The notes under the pieces were generated by a model. It did no database searches, had not been told where the DNA came from, and worked only from the letters and a program-made list of their open reading frames with translations. Shown here in pieces: positions 16,888 through 25,297 of a DNA stretch of 64,000 bases (positions within the stretch are counted from its first letter, which is position 1; each line of letters opens with the position of its first letter). The stretch covers positions 1 to 64,000 of the forward strand of contig CAJUQH010000001.1 of the NCBI GenBank assembly GCA_910588095.1, read 5' to 3'. The translations under genes were made by a program, and so were the position numbers. Source of the stretch: an uncultured Eggerthellaceae bacterium. Its GTDB lineage: Bacteria; Actinomycetota; Coriobacteriia; Coriobacteriales; Eggerthellaceae.

Positions 16888-16896
16888 CGATTATTG

Positions 16897-16925
16897 AAAG
16901 ACCCCTGTTCAGGGGTCTTTTTCTT
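16897..16925 (+). terminator. Intrinsic terminator after tRNA-Phe
   Basis: The stem AAAGACCCCT/AGGGGTCTTT with loop GTTC is followed by TTCTTT. Confidence 0.93.
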
Positions 16926-17071
16926 TGCTCTGAAACACTAAGTGGTCGAAAGCCCCGTACTCGACCGCAAAGACGCCAAGAAGATATTCCTTCGCTTCCA
17001 ACGCCAACGGCGAGGGAATGTCGAATTCTCGGTTCTCCAGCGGCACAGCAAGCGCGACGAAGCGGGAAGCG

Positions 17072-18001
17072 CTACCCCCACGCCTCGATCTGCTGCCACT
17101 TCGCGTCGCGCGCCGCCTCGACGGCGGCTATGTCGTCATCGGAAAGCGCGCTGAACCGCTTCTGCCGCCGCAGGTAGTCACGCACGCGGCCCAGCTGCCG
17201 CGGCTTGCGGCTCACCTTGAACCGCCCGCCCGGCTCGCCCGACACGGCTGGCCCCTCGTACTCGGCCAGGTACCACAGCCCGCAATCCACCACATCGCGC
17301 GCGAGCTCCACCGTCTCGTCCACGTCGCAACCCCACCCGGTCGGGCACGGCGCCATCACATGGATGTATTTCGTGCCACGGATGCCAGCCGCCTTGCGCA
17401 CCTTTCGCACGAAGTCGGGCAGGTAACCCACCGACGCCGTGGCCGCATAGGGTATGCCGTGGGCCGCCACGATCTCGAACAGGGGCTTCTTGCTGGTCAA
17501 GCAACCCGGTGCATGGGCGCCCGCGGGCGTGGTGGTGGTCTTGGCCCCGAACGGCGTGAGCGAGCTCTTCTGGATGCCCGTGTTCATATACGCCTCATTG
17601 TCGTAGCAGATGTAGAGCACGTCGTCGTTGCGGTCGATGGCGCCGGAAAGCGCCTGCAGCCCGATGTCGGCCGTGCCACCGTCGCCCGCGAAGCCCACCA
17701 CCGTGCAGTCGTCGGGCTTGACGCCCTGGGCGCGCAGGCCCGCCTCGATGCCCGAAAGCACCGCCGCGGTGGCCGCGAAGGGCGTGATGATGGCGTTGTT
17801 GGCAAAGCACAGCTGCGGGAAGTTGAACCCGACCGCGCTCATGCAGCCGGCCGGCAGCGCGCACACGGCGTGGGGGCCCAGCTCGTTGAGGGCCGCGCGC
17901 ACGGCAAGCGAGCCGCCGCACCCGGCGCAAGCCTTGTGGCCGAAGAACAGCTCCGATTGCGCTGGCGCGCCCTTGCCAGCCGTTCCGTTCTGGCTGCTCA
18001 T
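17072..18001 (-). CDS. porB: 2-oxoacid (pyruvate):ferredoxin oxidoreductase, beta subunit
   Basis: The 309-residue TPP-binding subunit. Near the N-terminus HKACAGCGG supplies two cluster cysteines; the TPP motif is GFAGDGGTADIG followed by YICYDNEAYMNTG; and KYIHVMAPCPTGW is typical of pyruvate-type beta subunits. A fourth cysteine comes later in the sequence. Together with PorA and the fused gamma-delta subunit it oxidises pyruvate to acetyl-CoA and CO2 and reduces ferredoxin in the cytoplasm. Its start overlaps the porA stop by four bases. Pyruvate as substrate is inferred from PorA features. Confidence 0.9.
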   Translation of the reverse strand: MSSQNGTAGKGAPAQSELFFGHKACAGCGGSLAVRAALNELGPHAVCALPAGCMSAVGFNFPQLCFANNAIITPFAATAAVLSGIEAGLRAQGVKPDDCTVVGFAGDGGTADIGLQALSGAIDRNDDVLYICYDNEAYMNTGIQKSSLTPFGAKTTTTPAGAHAPGCLTSKKPLFEIVAAHGIPYAATASVGYLPDFVRKVRKAAGIRGTKYIHVMAPCPTGWGCDVDETVELARDVVDCGLWYLAEYEGPAVSGEPGGRFKVSRKPRQLGRVRDYLRRQKRFSALSDDDIAAVEAARDAKWQQIEAWG

Positions 18002-19212
18002 TGCCGCACCCCGCTTTCCTCATGCGTGCTTGGCCCTCGTGGCGAAGGCGCTGCCTCATCGATGCCCAGGAACGTGACCGCTGGGCCTTCCGGGCCTTCT
18101 TGCAGCCGCGCGAAGATGCCGCGCACCTGCTCGGCCGTTATGTCATCGCCGCCCAAACCGCCAACGAACCCGCGCACCGGCACGGCCAGCCCCGCGCGAT
18201 GCAGGGCCGAGGCCACGTTGGTGTGCACGGTTCCCTCGGCGCCGAACGACACGTCCTTCTCCAGAACGGCCACGGCCTTCGCGCCAGCCAGCGCTTGGGC
18301 CAGCCCCTCGTAGGGGAACGGCCGCAGGTAGCGCAGCCGCACCATGCCCGCGCGCACGCCCGCTTCGCGCAGGCGGTCGACCTCGTGGCGCACGAGCCCC
18401 GCCACCGAGCCCAGCGTGACCACCACGAACTCGGCATCGTCGGTGCGGTAGGCCTCCAGCAGCCCTGGGTAGCGGCGGCCGAACACGCTGGCGAAGCGGT
18501 CCTCCACCTCGCCGATGACCTGCGCGGCAGCTTGCATGTCGCGGTGCGCCCAGTACTTGAAGTAGCGGTTGTACTCAGGCCCGGCGGAATAACCCATGTT
18601 CACCGGATTCTCGAAGTCAAAGCGATTCGCCGTGCGGTAAGGCGGCAGGAACGCGTCGGCCTCGGGCGGCTCGGGCACGTCCACCGCCTCGTAGGTATGC
18701 GTGAGCGCGAAGCCGTCGAGGCTGGCCATGAACGGCGTCATCACGCGGCTGTCCTCGGCGATGGCGTAGGCCATGAGCGCCAGGTCGAGCGCTTCTTGGT
18801 TGTCTTGGGCATAAGCTTGTATCCAACCGTGGTCGAGCAGCGCCAGCGAGTCGCGCTGGTCGCCGTAGATGTTCCAGGGCAGCGCCGTGGAGCGGTTGGC
18901 GTTCATCATGACGATGGGGAAGCGGCCGCCCGCAGCGTAGGTGAGCACCTCGGCCATGTAGAGCAGGCCCTGGCTCGACGTGGCCGTGAACGTGCGGGCG
19001 CCGGTGGCTGCCGCGCCCAAGGCGCAGGCCAATGCGGAATGCTCCGATTCCACATGCACGTACTCGGCGGCCAAACTGCCGTCCTCGACCATCTCGGACA
19101 GGCGCTCGACCACCACGGTCTGCGGGGTAATGGGGTAGGCCGACACCACGTGCGGACGCGCGAGGCGCACCCCCTCGGCGAAGGCCTCGTCGCCGGAAAG
19201 GAACCGCCTCAT
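17998..19212 (-). CDS. porA: 2-oxoacid (pyruvate):ferredoxin oxidoreductase, alpha subunit
   Basis: A 404-residue subunit with the conserved AYPITPQT near residue 24, then YVHVESEHSALACALGAAATGARTFTATSSQGL, which binds substrate and TPP, and PIVMMNANRS. VMTPFMASLDGF is typical of pyruvate-specific alpha subunits. The true start is ATG 19212, where the stop of the upstream subunit gene overlaps as ATGA; the open frame extends further upstream but that part is out-of-frame sequence of the neighbour. It is the second gene of a three-gene operon with tight four-base overlaps. Confidence 0.93.
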   Translation of the reverse strand: MRRFLSGDEAFAEGVRLARPHVVSAYPITPQTVVVERLSEMVEDGSLAAEYVHVESEHSALACALGAAATGARTFTATSSQGLLYMAEVLTYAAGGRFPIVMMNANRSTALPWNIYGDQRDSLALLDHGWIQAYAQDNQEALDLALMAYAIAEDSRVMTPFMASLDGFALTHTYEAVDVPEPPEADAFLPPYRTANRFDFENPVNMGYSAGPEYNRYFKYWAHRDMQAAAQVIGEVEDRFASVFGRRYPGLLEAYRTDDAEFVVVTLGSVAGLVRHEVDRLREAGVRAGMVRLRYLRPFPYEGLAQALAGAKAVAVLEKDVSFGAEGTVHTNVASALHRAGLAVPVRGFVGGLGGDDITAEQVRGIFARLQEGPEGPAVTFLGIDEAAPSPRGPSTHEESGVRQ

Positions 19213-20279
19213 GCTGATACCTCGCTTTCGGGGGCCGGGACCGAAGGGCCTGCCGGGGTCGCCAGAGACTCGACTTCGGGCACCATGGCTATGGCGCCGA
19301 ACCGGCACATCTTCGCGCAGATGCCGCAGCCCTTGCAGAAGTCGAAATCCGGCTGCGCTAACGCGGCAGCCGGTTTGGCCGAACCAACGCGTCGACTCTT
19401 TAGAAATATCGTGCCGTCCGGGCAATACTGCACGCATTGGCCGCAGGCAGTGCAGGCAGCCTCATCGACGACCGGCCGCTGGCTGCGCCACCCGGCGTTC
19501 TTCGTCACCAAGTGCCCAGCAGCGAAGCAGGTGCTGCGAGCGTAATCAGCTGGATCAAGGCTCGGCGCGTGGGCAAATTGGCTGCGCAGCCGCGGGATGT
19601 GCGCCTCGGCACGCACCACGTCGGCCGGGCGCACGGCAGGGCTGGCAGCGGGGCTTTCCGCACGGGAAGCGTCTGCGGCGGCAGCGCCTTCCATGCCCTG
19701 AGCGCCCGCAGCCCCAGCCGCAGCAGCAATCGGATCGCCAGCCACGCCCTTCGCAGCTAGCAGGCTGTCAGCCGTCTGGTAGGCCTGGGCCGCCACTGTG
19801 CAGTTGGGCTCGTGGAGCCGCGACGCCATGGAGCTGCGCACCGCCGCGCCGATGTCATCGAGCGAAACCGACGGCTCGATGCGAGCCAGCGCGCCGAGCA
19901 ACGCCGTGTTGGGAATAGGCCGACCGAGCACTGCAGCCGAGAGCCCATCGGCATCGAAAGCTAATATGCGCGGGTCATCGAAGGCGCGAGTGGTGTTCAG
20001 CAGCACGCGGCCACCGGGCTTCAGCTCAGCCTCCCAACCAGGGCCGAACAACGTGTCGTCCAGGTACACCACGTAATCGGCCTGGCTGCTGGCGCTGCGG
20101 TCGCCGATGGGCGCTTGGCCCACTTTGGTGAACGCCCGCATGGGCGCGCCGCGCCGCTCGGGCCCGAACGACGGGAACGCCAGCGCATGCAGCCCCGCCT
20201 CCATCGCAGCCGCCCCCAGCAGCCGGGCCGCCGTGAACGCCCCTTGGCCGCCGCGGCCATGCCACAGCACCTCGATCAT
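19209..20279 (-). CDS. porG: 2-oxoacid (pyruvate):ferredoxin oxidoreductase, fused gamma-delta subunit
   Basis: The N-terminal 185 residues are the gamma subunit (MIEVLWHGRGGQGAFTAARLL, then GPERRGAPMRAF). The C-terminal 100 residues are a delta-type ferredoxin with two [4Fe-4S] motifs, CTACGQCVQYCPDG and CKGCGICAKMCRFG. Between them is an alanine-rich linker of about 60 residues. Delta normally carries electrons from the catalytic core to ferredoxin; fusion to gamma is known in part of the family. It is the first gene of the por operon, overlapping porA by four bases. Confidence 0.92.
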   Translation of the reverse strand: MIEVLWHGRGGQGAFTAARLLGAAAMEAGLHALAFPSFGPERRGAPMRAFTKVGQAPIGDRSASSQADYVVYLDDTLFGPGWEAELKPGGRVLLNTTRAFDDPRILAFDADGLSAAVLGRPIPNTALLGALARIEPSVSLDDIGAAVRSSMASRLHEPNCTVAAQAYQTADSLLAAKGVAGDPIAAAAGAAGAQGMEGAAAADASRAESPAASPAVRPADVVRAEAHIPRLRSQFAHAPSLDPADYARSTCFAAGHLVTKNAGWRSQRPVVDEAACTACGQCVQYCPDGTIFLKSRRVGSAKPAAALAQPDFDFCKGCGICAKMCRFGAIAMVPEVESLATPAGPSVPAPESEVSA

Positions 20280-20429
20280 AGGCTACCTTCCTCAAAGATC
20301 CTCCGCTCTTCCTCCTATCATAGCGTTTCAGCCAAAGGCCCTTCCTTGGGCTCACATCCCAACGGCAAAACTCCGTCGATGAGCCAGCTATGCCCTGAAA
20401 AGCAGGCTCTGCATGCCTGTGAAGAAGAC

Positions 20430-20612
20430 TCAGTCTCCCAAGCGCGTCCCTGGAGGTGCAAAAGCAGCCGCTCCGCAAGCCGAGCATCGCTCAGTATCCT
20501 CGCCCAAAGGCTCGCCGCATAGCAAGCACCTTAAAGTTGGAGGCGGCGTATAAAGGGGGCTTTCCTCGTCGAACTTGCCGCAGCGACCGCATCCATCGCA
20601 GGGATAGCACAT
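20430..20612 (-). CDS. Small zinc-ribbon protein
   Basis: A 60-residue cysteine-rich protein with C-x2-C-x2-C-x2-C at the start (CYPCDGCGRCGKF) and a second zinc ribbon CLLCGEPL...CSACGA. ATG 20612 has GGAGGAGG about eight bases upstream; an open frame further upstream lacks one. It follows the FKBP-type gene after 19 bases. A comparable zinc-ribbon gene stands at 27678-27923 at the other edge of the molybdoenzyme cluster. Function unknown; metal binding is inferred from the cysteine pairs. Confidence 0.6.
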   Translation of the reverse strand: MCYPCDGCGRCGKFDEESPLYTPPPTLRCLLCGEPLGEDTERCSACGAAAFAPPGTRLGD

Positions 20613-20631
20613 GAAATGCCTCCTCCCGCAG

Positions 20632-21075
20632 CTACTCAAGCCCTACTAGCTCAACCCAGTACTCCAGGGTCTTGCCAGCATAAGGATGGTTCATATCGAG
20701 CTTTACCGCGTCCTGGGTAGCATCCGCTACCATTGCGGGCCGCTTGGCCAAGCCATCTGCGCTTTCCCACATTATCATCATGCCTTGCCTTAGATCATAA
20801 CCATGGTCCAGCATCATCCTTGGATACCACTTGACTAGCTTAAGGTCAGGCTCGCCATACCCTTCTTCGGGCGGTATGAGCAGCGTGCAGTCCTCGCCCA
20901 CCTCAAGCCGCAACAATGCATCATCTATCCCCTTGACCACCCGGCCAGCGCCAATGCGCAGCGCCAGAGGCTCTCCGGTCGAACGATCATCGACGGCGCG
21001 TTCGCCCTGTATTCCACCCTTATAGCGGATGAGCGCTGTCTTGCCGATACGGCTCTTGTCATCAGATTCCAGCAT
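20632..21075 (-). CDS. FKBP-type peptidyl-prolyl isomerase (SlyD-like)
   Basis: A 147-residue protein with the FKBP/SlyD layout: YKGGIQGERAVDDRSTGEPLALRIGAGRVVKGIDDALLRLEVG, then PEEGYGEPD, an insert-in-flap region, and a C-terminal LDMNHPYAGKTLEYWVELVGL, matching SlyD DxNHPLAGK. It lacks SlyD's metal-binding histidine-rich tail. Such proteins help protein folding and, in SlyD's case, nickel enzyme maturation. It sits downstream of the first molybdoenzyme-ferredoxin pair, behind a terminator hairpin. A second copy at 31942-32361 lies across the cluster. Confidence 0.85.
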   Translation of the reverse strand: MLESDDKSRIGKTALIRYKGGIQGERAVDDRSTGEPLALRIGAGRVVKGIDDALLRLEVGEDCTLLIPPEEGYGEPDLKLVKWYPRMMLDHGYDLRQGMMIMWESADGLAKRPAMVADATQDAVKLDMNHPYAGKTLEYWVELVGLE

Positions 21076-21102
21076 GATGGCCTATCCTTTCCTCGACCAA
21101 CG

Positions 21103-21128
21103 AAGGAGCCGCCGAACAGCGGCTCCTT
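21103..21128 (-). terminator. Hairpin terminator downstream of the first molybdoenzyme-ferredoxin pair
   Basis: A ten-base perfect stem (AAGGAGCCGC/GCGGCTCCTT) with a six-base loop lies between the ferredoxin gene and the FKBP gene, both read leftwards. The T-run is poor, so termination may be partial. Confidence 0.6.
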
Positions 21129-21202
21129 CTGGCTTGTGCACCTGAAAGAGCGGAGGGGGAACAATCCTCAGGTGCGTGTGGGTGCTGTCGTCTTAGCCAC
21201 GC

Positions 21203-21691
21203 CTAGACCGCATCCTCCTCGTATTCGCCCACCTTCGCGTCCGCACGATGCGCGCCAAAAGTCGACTTGCCCGTGCCGGCCACCTCGATATGGGCAGCCT
21301 TATGCTCTTCGCCTCGGTCAACGTGGACGAAGCGACCCTTTGCTTCGCGCGGCATGAATTGGGGCACGACCAGCATTTGCTTAGGCTTGTCCTCCAGGCG
21401 CTTTGCCAACTCGTCGACCGGACCGTAATACATCACATTGGCCAAGCAATGATGCACGCACAGGGGCTCGCGACCACGCTCGGCACGATCGGCGCACAAG
21501 TCGCACAAATCGGTAGGCAAGGGGAAGTAGTTGAAGTTGATGTTGTCGTCATCGATGCGCCAAGGGCCTTGGGCCACTACCTCGATGCCACTCTTGCCAA
21601 CCGGGTACCCATGCTCTTCCTTGCAGGAAACTTGGCACGACCCGCAATTCGTGCAGTACTCATAATCGATAAGAAGTCCGTAGGTCGTCAT
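21203..21691 (-). CDS. 4Fe-4S ferredoxin-type electron-transfer subunit (DmsB/NrfC-like)
   Basis: A 162-residue iron-sulfur partner for the molybdoenzyme encoded two bases upstream. Cysteine clusters are visible as CTNCGSCQVSC near residues 13-23, CDLCADR around residue 63 and CVHHC around residue 77. The number of complete cysteine sets fits two or more cubane clusters, although fewer than the four of a full DmsB. After residue 105 comes a polar tail not shared with the shorter paralogue at 24950. No membrane anchor subunit is nearby, so electrons are probably exchanged with a soluble carrier such as ferredoxin. Confidence 0.88.
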   Translation of the reverse strand: MTTYGLLIDYEYCTNCGSCQVSCKEEHGYPVGKSGIEVVAQGPWRIDDDNINFNYFPLPTDLCDLCADRAERGREPLCVHHCLANVMYYGPVDELAKRLEDKPKQMLVVPQFMPREAKGRFVHVDRGEEHKAAHIEVAGTGKSTFGAHRADAKVGEYEEDAV

Positions 21692-21693
21692 GC

Positions 21694-24060
21694 TTACACC
21701 AGCTTTCCGAATTTCTCCCAGATAAGGTCCATATCAGTGTCGTAGCTCTCGGACACGGGCTCGACGTTGCAGATAAGGCATTTGTTCGGTGCGCCGAATC
21801 CCAGCTTGCCCATGTGGCCGTTAGGGCATAGGTTGTTGATCTGCGAGCGGAACGTCCCATAAAGGTTAGGCTCGTCGCCGCTCTCTTCTGGGAACCACCA
21901 TCCGTGCTGCCCATGGACCGTCTTCTCGTCAACCGTTTCAGTCACCTTGGCCTTCATCAGCGCCTCTCCGAACATGTTCCATACACGCACCCACTGACCA
22001 TCAGCAATACCCTTGGCTTGGGCGGTGATGGGATTTATCTCCAGAAGAGGGTTCGGATTCAACTCGCGCAGATACGGAATCTGGCGATGCTCTGAATGGA
22101 AGAATGCCGTGGTGCGCGCGCCCGTGGTCAAGATGAGCGGATACTCCTCTGCCAGTTCCGGCTTGCTCACCGGGCTGAATTCCGGCTCGATGTAATAGGG
22201 CAGAGGATCCTCGCCGAACTGGTTGTAGGCGGTCGACCATAGCTCTACGCGACCTGTGGGCGTAGCGAAGCCAGGCTGCCCGTCAGGGCGCAGCAGGCCC
22301 TTTTCATACTTGTAGTAATCGATGGGCACTTGAGCGACAACGCACTGCGATACGCGGTCGAAGTACTCGCCATGCTCCTCCACTCCCAAGCGGAATGCCT
22401 CAACAAGCTCATGCTCGTTAGCCCACTTCGCAAAGCGCTCCGGATGCAGGTGCTTGCCCAGACGGTACGCCAGCTCCATGTCGGAAGGCAGGTTGCCGCA
22501 GTCGATGGCCTTGTGCATGAAGCCCGCAGTCACCGTGCAGGGTGCATAGTGCGTGAACACAGTCCCTTCACGCTCGGCCACCGTGGCAATGGGCAAGAAC
22601 AGGTCGCAAGTAGCCTGGATAGAGGCATTCATGAACGTGTCGATGCCGATGCAGAACTCAAGCTTGTCCACGAGGGCATCATGCCAACGCTTAGGCTCCA
22701 TCGCACAATTCGACAGCGCATTATCGCCCATGTAGAATCCCATGCGAATGGGGTAGGGCTTGTCTGTCTCCAGGCATTCGAGCATAAGGTCCACTTGGGA
22801 ATTCAGGATCATGTTGCAATACGCCGGGTATTGGTCCATGCCTATCATCTTGCTGAACAGCTCATCGGGGATGCACTCCTTGTAGCCGAAGCCCAGCTCG
22901 TTATGGCCAGCGTCGGCGCCAGGCAGCAGCTGACCGCCAGGGCGGTCAAGATTCCCAGTAAGCGCCTGCAGAGCTATGATGCACTGGCTGTTCTGCATGC
23001 CATCGGTCTTCTGGTCGACGGCCAGACCCCACAAGATAGCAGCCGGTTTGGCCTCGGCATACATTCGAGCAGCCTCGTAGATCTTCTCGACGGGCACTTG
23101 GCATATCTCGGCGGCTTTCTCCGGCGGCATAGTGGCAACGCGCTCGGCCAGCTGATCGAAGCCATAGCACCAATACTCTACGAAGTCATGGTCATAGAGG
23201 TCTTCCTTGATGATGATGTTGAGCATGGCCATAGCCAACGCCGTGTCGGTTCCGCTTCGCAACTGAAGGAAGATATCTGCACGCGCCGAAAGCCAGTTCA
23301 CGCGAGGGTCTATCTGAATGATGCGCGTGCCTCGACGCATAGCATCCACCACCGCATGGCCGAAGAACCCGTCTGGGTTCGACTCGAGCGGCGCCTTGCC
23401 CCACAAAACCAAGCACTCGGTAAGGGTGTAGCGGTCATCGTCCCAGCGCCCAGGCAAGGCACCCGCATAGTCCCACTCTGCGTACGTGCTGCCCGTAATG
23501 TATGCTGCAGCAGCTAGACGCGGGGTATAGCAGGCGTATCCCGACTGCATATAGCAGTAGTTCGGTGTGCCGAACACCATGGTGGGATACAGCGACATAG
23601 TGCCACCTTCTCGGCCAGTGCCGGACATGCCTATTATGGATTCAGGCCCATACTGCTCGCAGATGCGCTCATAGTTCTCTTTGACGATATCGAAGGCTTC
23701 GTCCCAGCTGCACTCCATCCAAGCATCCTCCTTGCCGCGATCGGCGCGATTGCGCTTCAGTGGCTTCAGGATGCGCGCGGGGCTGTAAACGTAGTCTTTG
23801 AGGGCGATGCATCGAGGGCAAAGGCGGCCCTGGGTGACCGGATGGTTCTCGTCGCCCTCAACATGCACCAAGCGCCCTTCATCGTTAACATAGAGCTTTA
23901 GGCCGCAGCCCACCGGATGACATCCAGGGGGCGACCATGGGCAAGTGCGGGTGACGGTCATGCCGTCTTCCTCATAGCGCCAGGGTTTTCCGATGTCGTT
24001 GACATCGGAAAGCGTATCGAGCTTTACAACTGCCGCCGGTTTGTAATCGGCTTCTTGCAT
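21694..24060 (-). CDS. Molybdopterin-dependent oxidoreductase, DMSO reductase superfamily (catalytic subunit 1)
   Basis: A 788-residue bis-MGD enzyme. The N-terminal cluster cysteines are spaced unusually, C40-x6-C47-x4-C52 (TCPWSPPGCHPVGCG), with C81 or C84 in GRLCPRC. A cysteine in GYACYTPR (about residue 177) is a candidate molybdenum ligand. The C-terminal molybdopterin-binding domain includes LILTTGARTTAFFHSEHR. There is no twin-arginine signal, so the enzyme should be cytoplasmic. ATG 24060 is preceded by GAGGAG; an upstream in-frame start has no such site. The substrate is unknown; stand-alone pairs of this type in Eggerthellaceae include catechol dehydroxylase-like and acetylene hydratase-like enzymes. 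It sits between the TorD-like gene and its ferredoxin. Confidence 0.9.
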   Translation of the reverse strand: MQEADYKPAAVVKLDTLSDVNDIGKPWRYEEDGMTVTRTCPWSPPGCHPVGCGLKLYVNDEGRLVHVEGDENHPVTQGRLCPRCIALKDYVYSPARILKPLKRNRADRGKEDAWMECSWDEAFDIVKENYERICEQYGPESIIGMSGTGREGGTMSLYPTMVFGTPNYCYMQSGYACYTPRLAAAAYITGSTYAEWDYAGALPGRWDDDRYTLTECLVLWGKAPLESNPDGFFGHAVVDAMRRGTRIIQIDPRVNWLSARADIFLQLRSGTDTALAMAMLNIIIKEDLYDHDFVEYWCYGFDQLAERVATMPPEKAAEICQVPVEKIYEAARMYAEAKPAAILWGLAVDQKTDGMQNSQCIIALQALTGNLDRPGGQLLPGADAGHNELGFGYKECIPDELFSKMIGMDQYPAYCNMILNSQVDLMLECLETDKPYPIRMGFYMGDNALSNCAMEPKRWHDALVDKLEFCIGIDTFMNASIQATCDLFLPIATVAEREGTVFTHYAPCTVTAGFMHKAIDCGNLPSDMELAYRLGKHLHPERFAKWANEHELVEAFRLGVEEHGEYFDRVSQCVVAQVPIDYYKYEKGLLRPDGQPGFATPTGRVELWSTAYNQFGEDPLPYYIEPEFSPVSKPELAEEYPLILTTGARTTAFFHSEHRQIPYLRELNPNPLLEINPITAQAKGIADGQWVRVWNMFGEALMKAKVTETVDEKTVHGQHGWWFPEESGDEPNLYGTFRSQINNLCPNGHMGKLGFGAPNKCLICNVEPVSESYDTDMDLIWEKFGKLV

Positions 24061-24159
24061 GATCTCACTCTCCTCTTTCTCGTTTATTGCTAATGCGATG
24101 GCTGCATTGCCGAATCGCAAGGGGCCTCGAGGAACCACAGATACCGCTGTGTTCCTTGC

Positions 24160-24867
24160 CTACTCGACCCCACCGCTAAGGGAAGCCAAATACTCCGCGT
24201 CTTGCTGGAGCCAGCCAACCGTCATCTGCACAAGCCCTTGATAGAAGGCTGTCTGCGCGAAGTCCTCGACTACTCGCCGAAACGCCGGGGCCCAAGGCAG
24301 CAAGTGCGCCTCGATAAAGCCTTTCTCCCTCATGCGCACCTCATCAACCGCCCTCTCATCTGCTGCGCGCAACGCCGTGAGCTCTTGGTCTGCGAGGAAC
24401 TGCATGAACTCCAACTCGCAAGCTATGTGGTCGTCAGCATCGATGCGATCTCGCCGAGGCCGAAACCTCGCTTCGACGTAGGCCTCGCGAACTTGAGCGC
24501 TGTGCTCACCGCCGATCGCCTTTGAACCGCTGGCATAGATCGACTCATAGGGGTAGGCGGCGCGCATGCTTGCCGACCCCCCATCGCACTGCGGGCCTCC
24601 TCCGCCATAGCCCAAGAAGGTATAGCAGTAGTCTTGGGCTAGCTCAGAGCGCCCCTTGTCGACATCCTCAACAGAGTCAAGATAGGTCCTAATGCGGCCA
24701 TAGCCTTCATCGAAGAGGACGTTGCCCGTGGGGTCGGGCGCAGGGCTTTCGCATAAGCCAGCCAAAAGATCTCGACTGACCTCTGAGCGGAACAGTCGGG
24801 ACATCACCCCGTAGTTGTCTCGCCGGTCTTCAGCCTGCTCCAAAGCGCCTGAATCGGGCCATCTCAT
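24160..24867 (-). CDS. TorD/DmsD-like molybdoenzyme chaperone
   Basis: A 235-residue all-helical protein of the TorD family, which hold apo-molybdoenzymes for cofactor insertion. Recognisable parts are the N-terminal helix RRDNYGVMSRLFRSEVS, a central LAQDYCYTFLGYGGG (family pattern YxxLFxGPG), DDHIACELEFMQFL (family HxxxELxFL) and the C-terminal WAPAFRRVVEDFAQTAFYQGL. ATG 24867 has AAGGAGA close upstream. It lies between the two molybdoenzyme systems and could serve either or both. Confidence 0.87.
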   Translation of the reverse strand: MRWPDSGALEQAEDRRDNYGVMSRLFRSEVSRDLLAGLCESPAPDPTGNVLFDEGYGRIRTYLDSVEDVDKGRSELAQDYCYTFLGYGGGGPQCDGGSASMRAAYPYESIYASGSKAIGGEHSAQVREAYVEARFRPRRDRIDADDHIACELEFMQFLADQELTALRAADERAVDEVRMREKGFIEAHLLPWAPAFRRVVEDFAQTAFYQGLVQMTVGWLQQDAEYLASLSGGVE

Positions 24868-24884
24868 AGCGTCTCCTTGATCGA

Positions 24885-24922
24885 GCCCCTTCCCGACCAG
24901 ACAAGGCAATTCAGGAAGGGGC
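24885..24922 (-). terminator. Possible hairpin between ferredoxin 2 and the TorD-like gene
   Basis: A nine-base stem (GCCCCTTCC/GGAAGGGGC) encloses a 20-base loop directly after the second ferredoxin gene. There is no clear T-run, so it may be an attenuating or processing hairpin. Confidence 0.4.
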
Positions 24923-24949
24923 GCTGTTCTATTTGTTTGCGCGATTGCT

Positions 24950-25297
24950 TCAGTATCGGTAAGGCTCGGGGACGAAGAGCACCTGGTTAGGCTTCTCTTC
25001 GAGTTCGCGCGCCAGATCTTCTACGCTGCCATATTGCATGACACCAGCCAGGCAATGATGAACGCAGCTCGGCTGCTTGCCCTTGGCGGTGCGACTCGCG
25101 CACAGGTCGCATAGCCGCGACGGCGTGGGAATCTTGTTCCAGTTGAACTTTCCATCGGTGCATTCCCAAGGACCATCATCAAGCACGCGAATGCCCCATT
25201 GGCCTACCGGGATCGCGTGCTCCTCCTTGCAAGCTACCTCGCATGACTGGCAGCCAGTGCAGTACTCATAATCGATGAGCAGGCCGTATGCGGTCAT
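24950..25297 (-). CDS. Short 4Fe-4S ferredoxin-type electron-transfer subunit
   Basis: A 115-residue partner of the second molybdoenzyme, starting immediately after its stop codon. It aligns through its length with the ferredoxin at 21203-21691: MTAYGLLIDYEYCTGCQSCEVACKEEH, CDLCASR and CVHHC. It ends at the point where the longer paralogue has an extra 50-residue tail. It presumably relays electrons to the catalytic subunit. Confidence 0.88.
   Translation of the reverse strand: MTAYGLLIDYEYCTGCQSCEVACKEEHAIPVGQWGIRVLDDGPWECTDGKFNWNKIPTPSRLCDLCASRTAKGKQPSCVHHCLAGVMQYGSVEDLARELEEKPNQVLFVPEPYRY

Noticed and set aside
16909..17046. 45-codon minus-strand frame (GTG start, product begins MPLENREFDIPSP) beside tRNA-Phe
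   Set aside because: It overlaps the tRNA terminator and lacks a ribosome site; it might be a remnant of an integrated element but the evidence is too thin.
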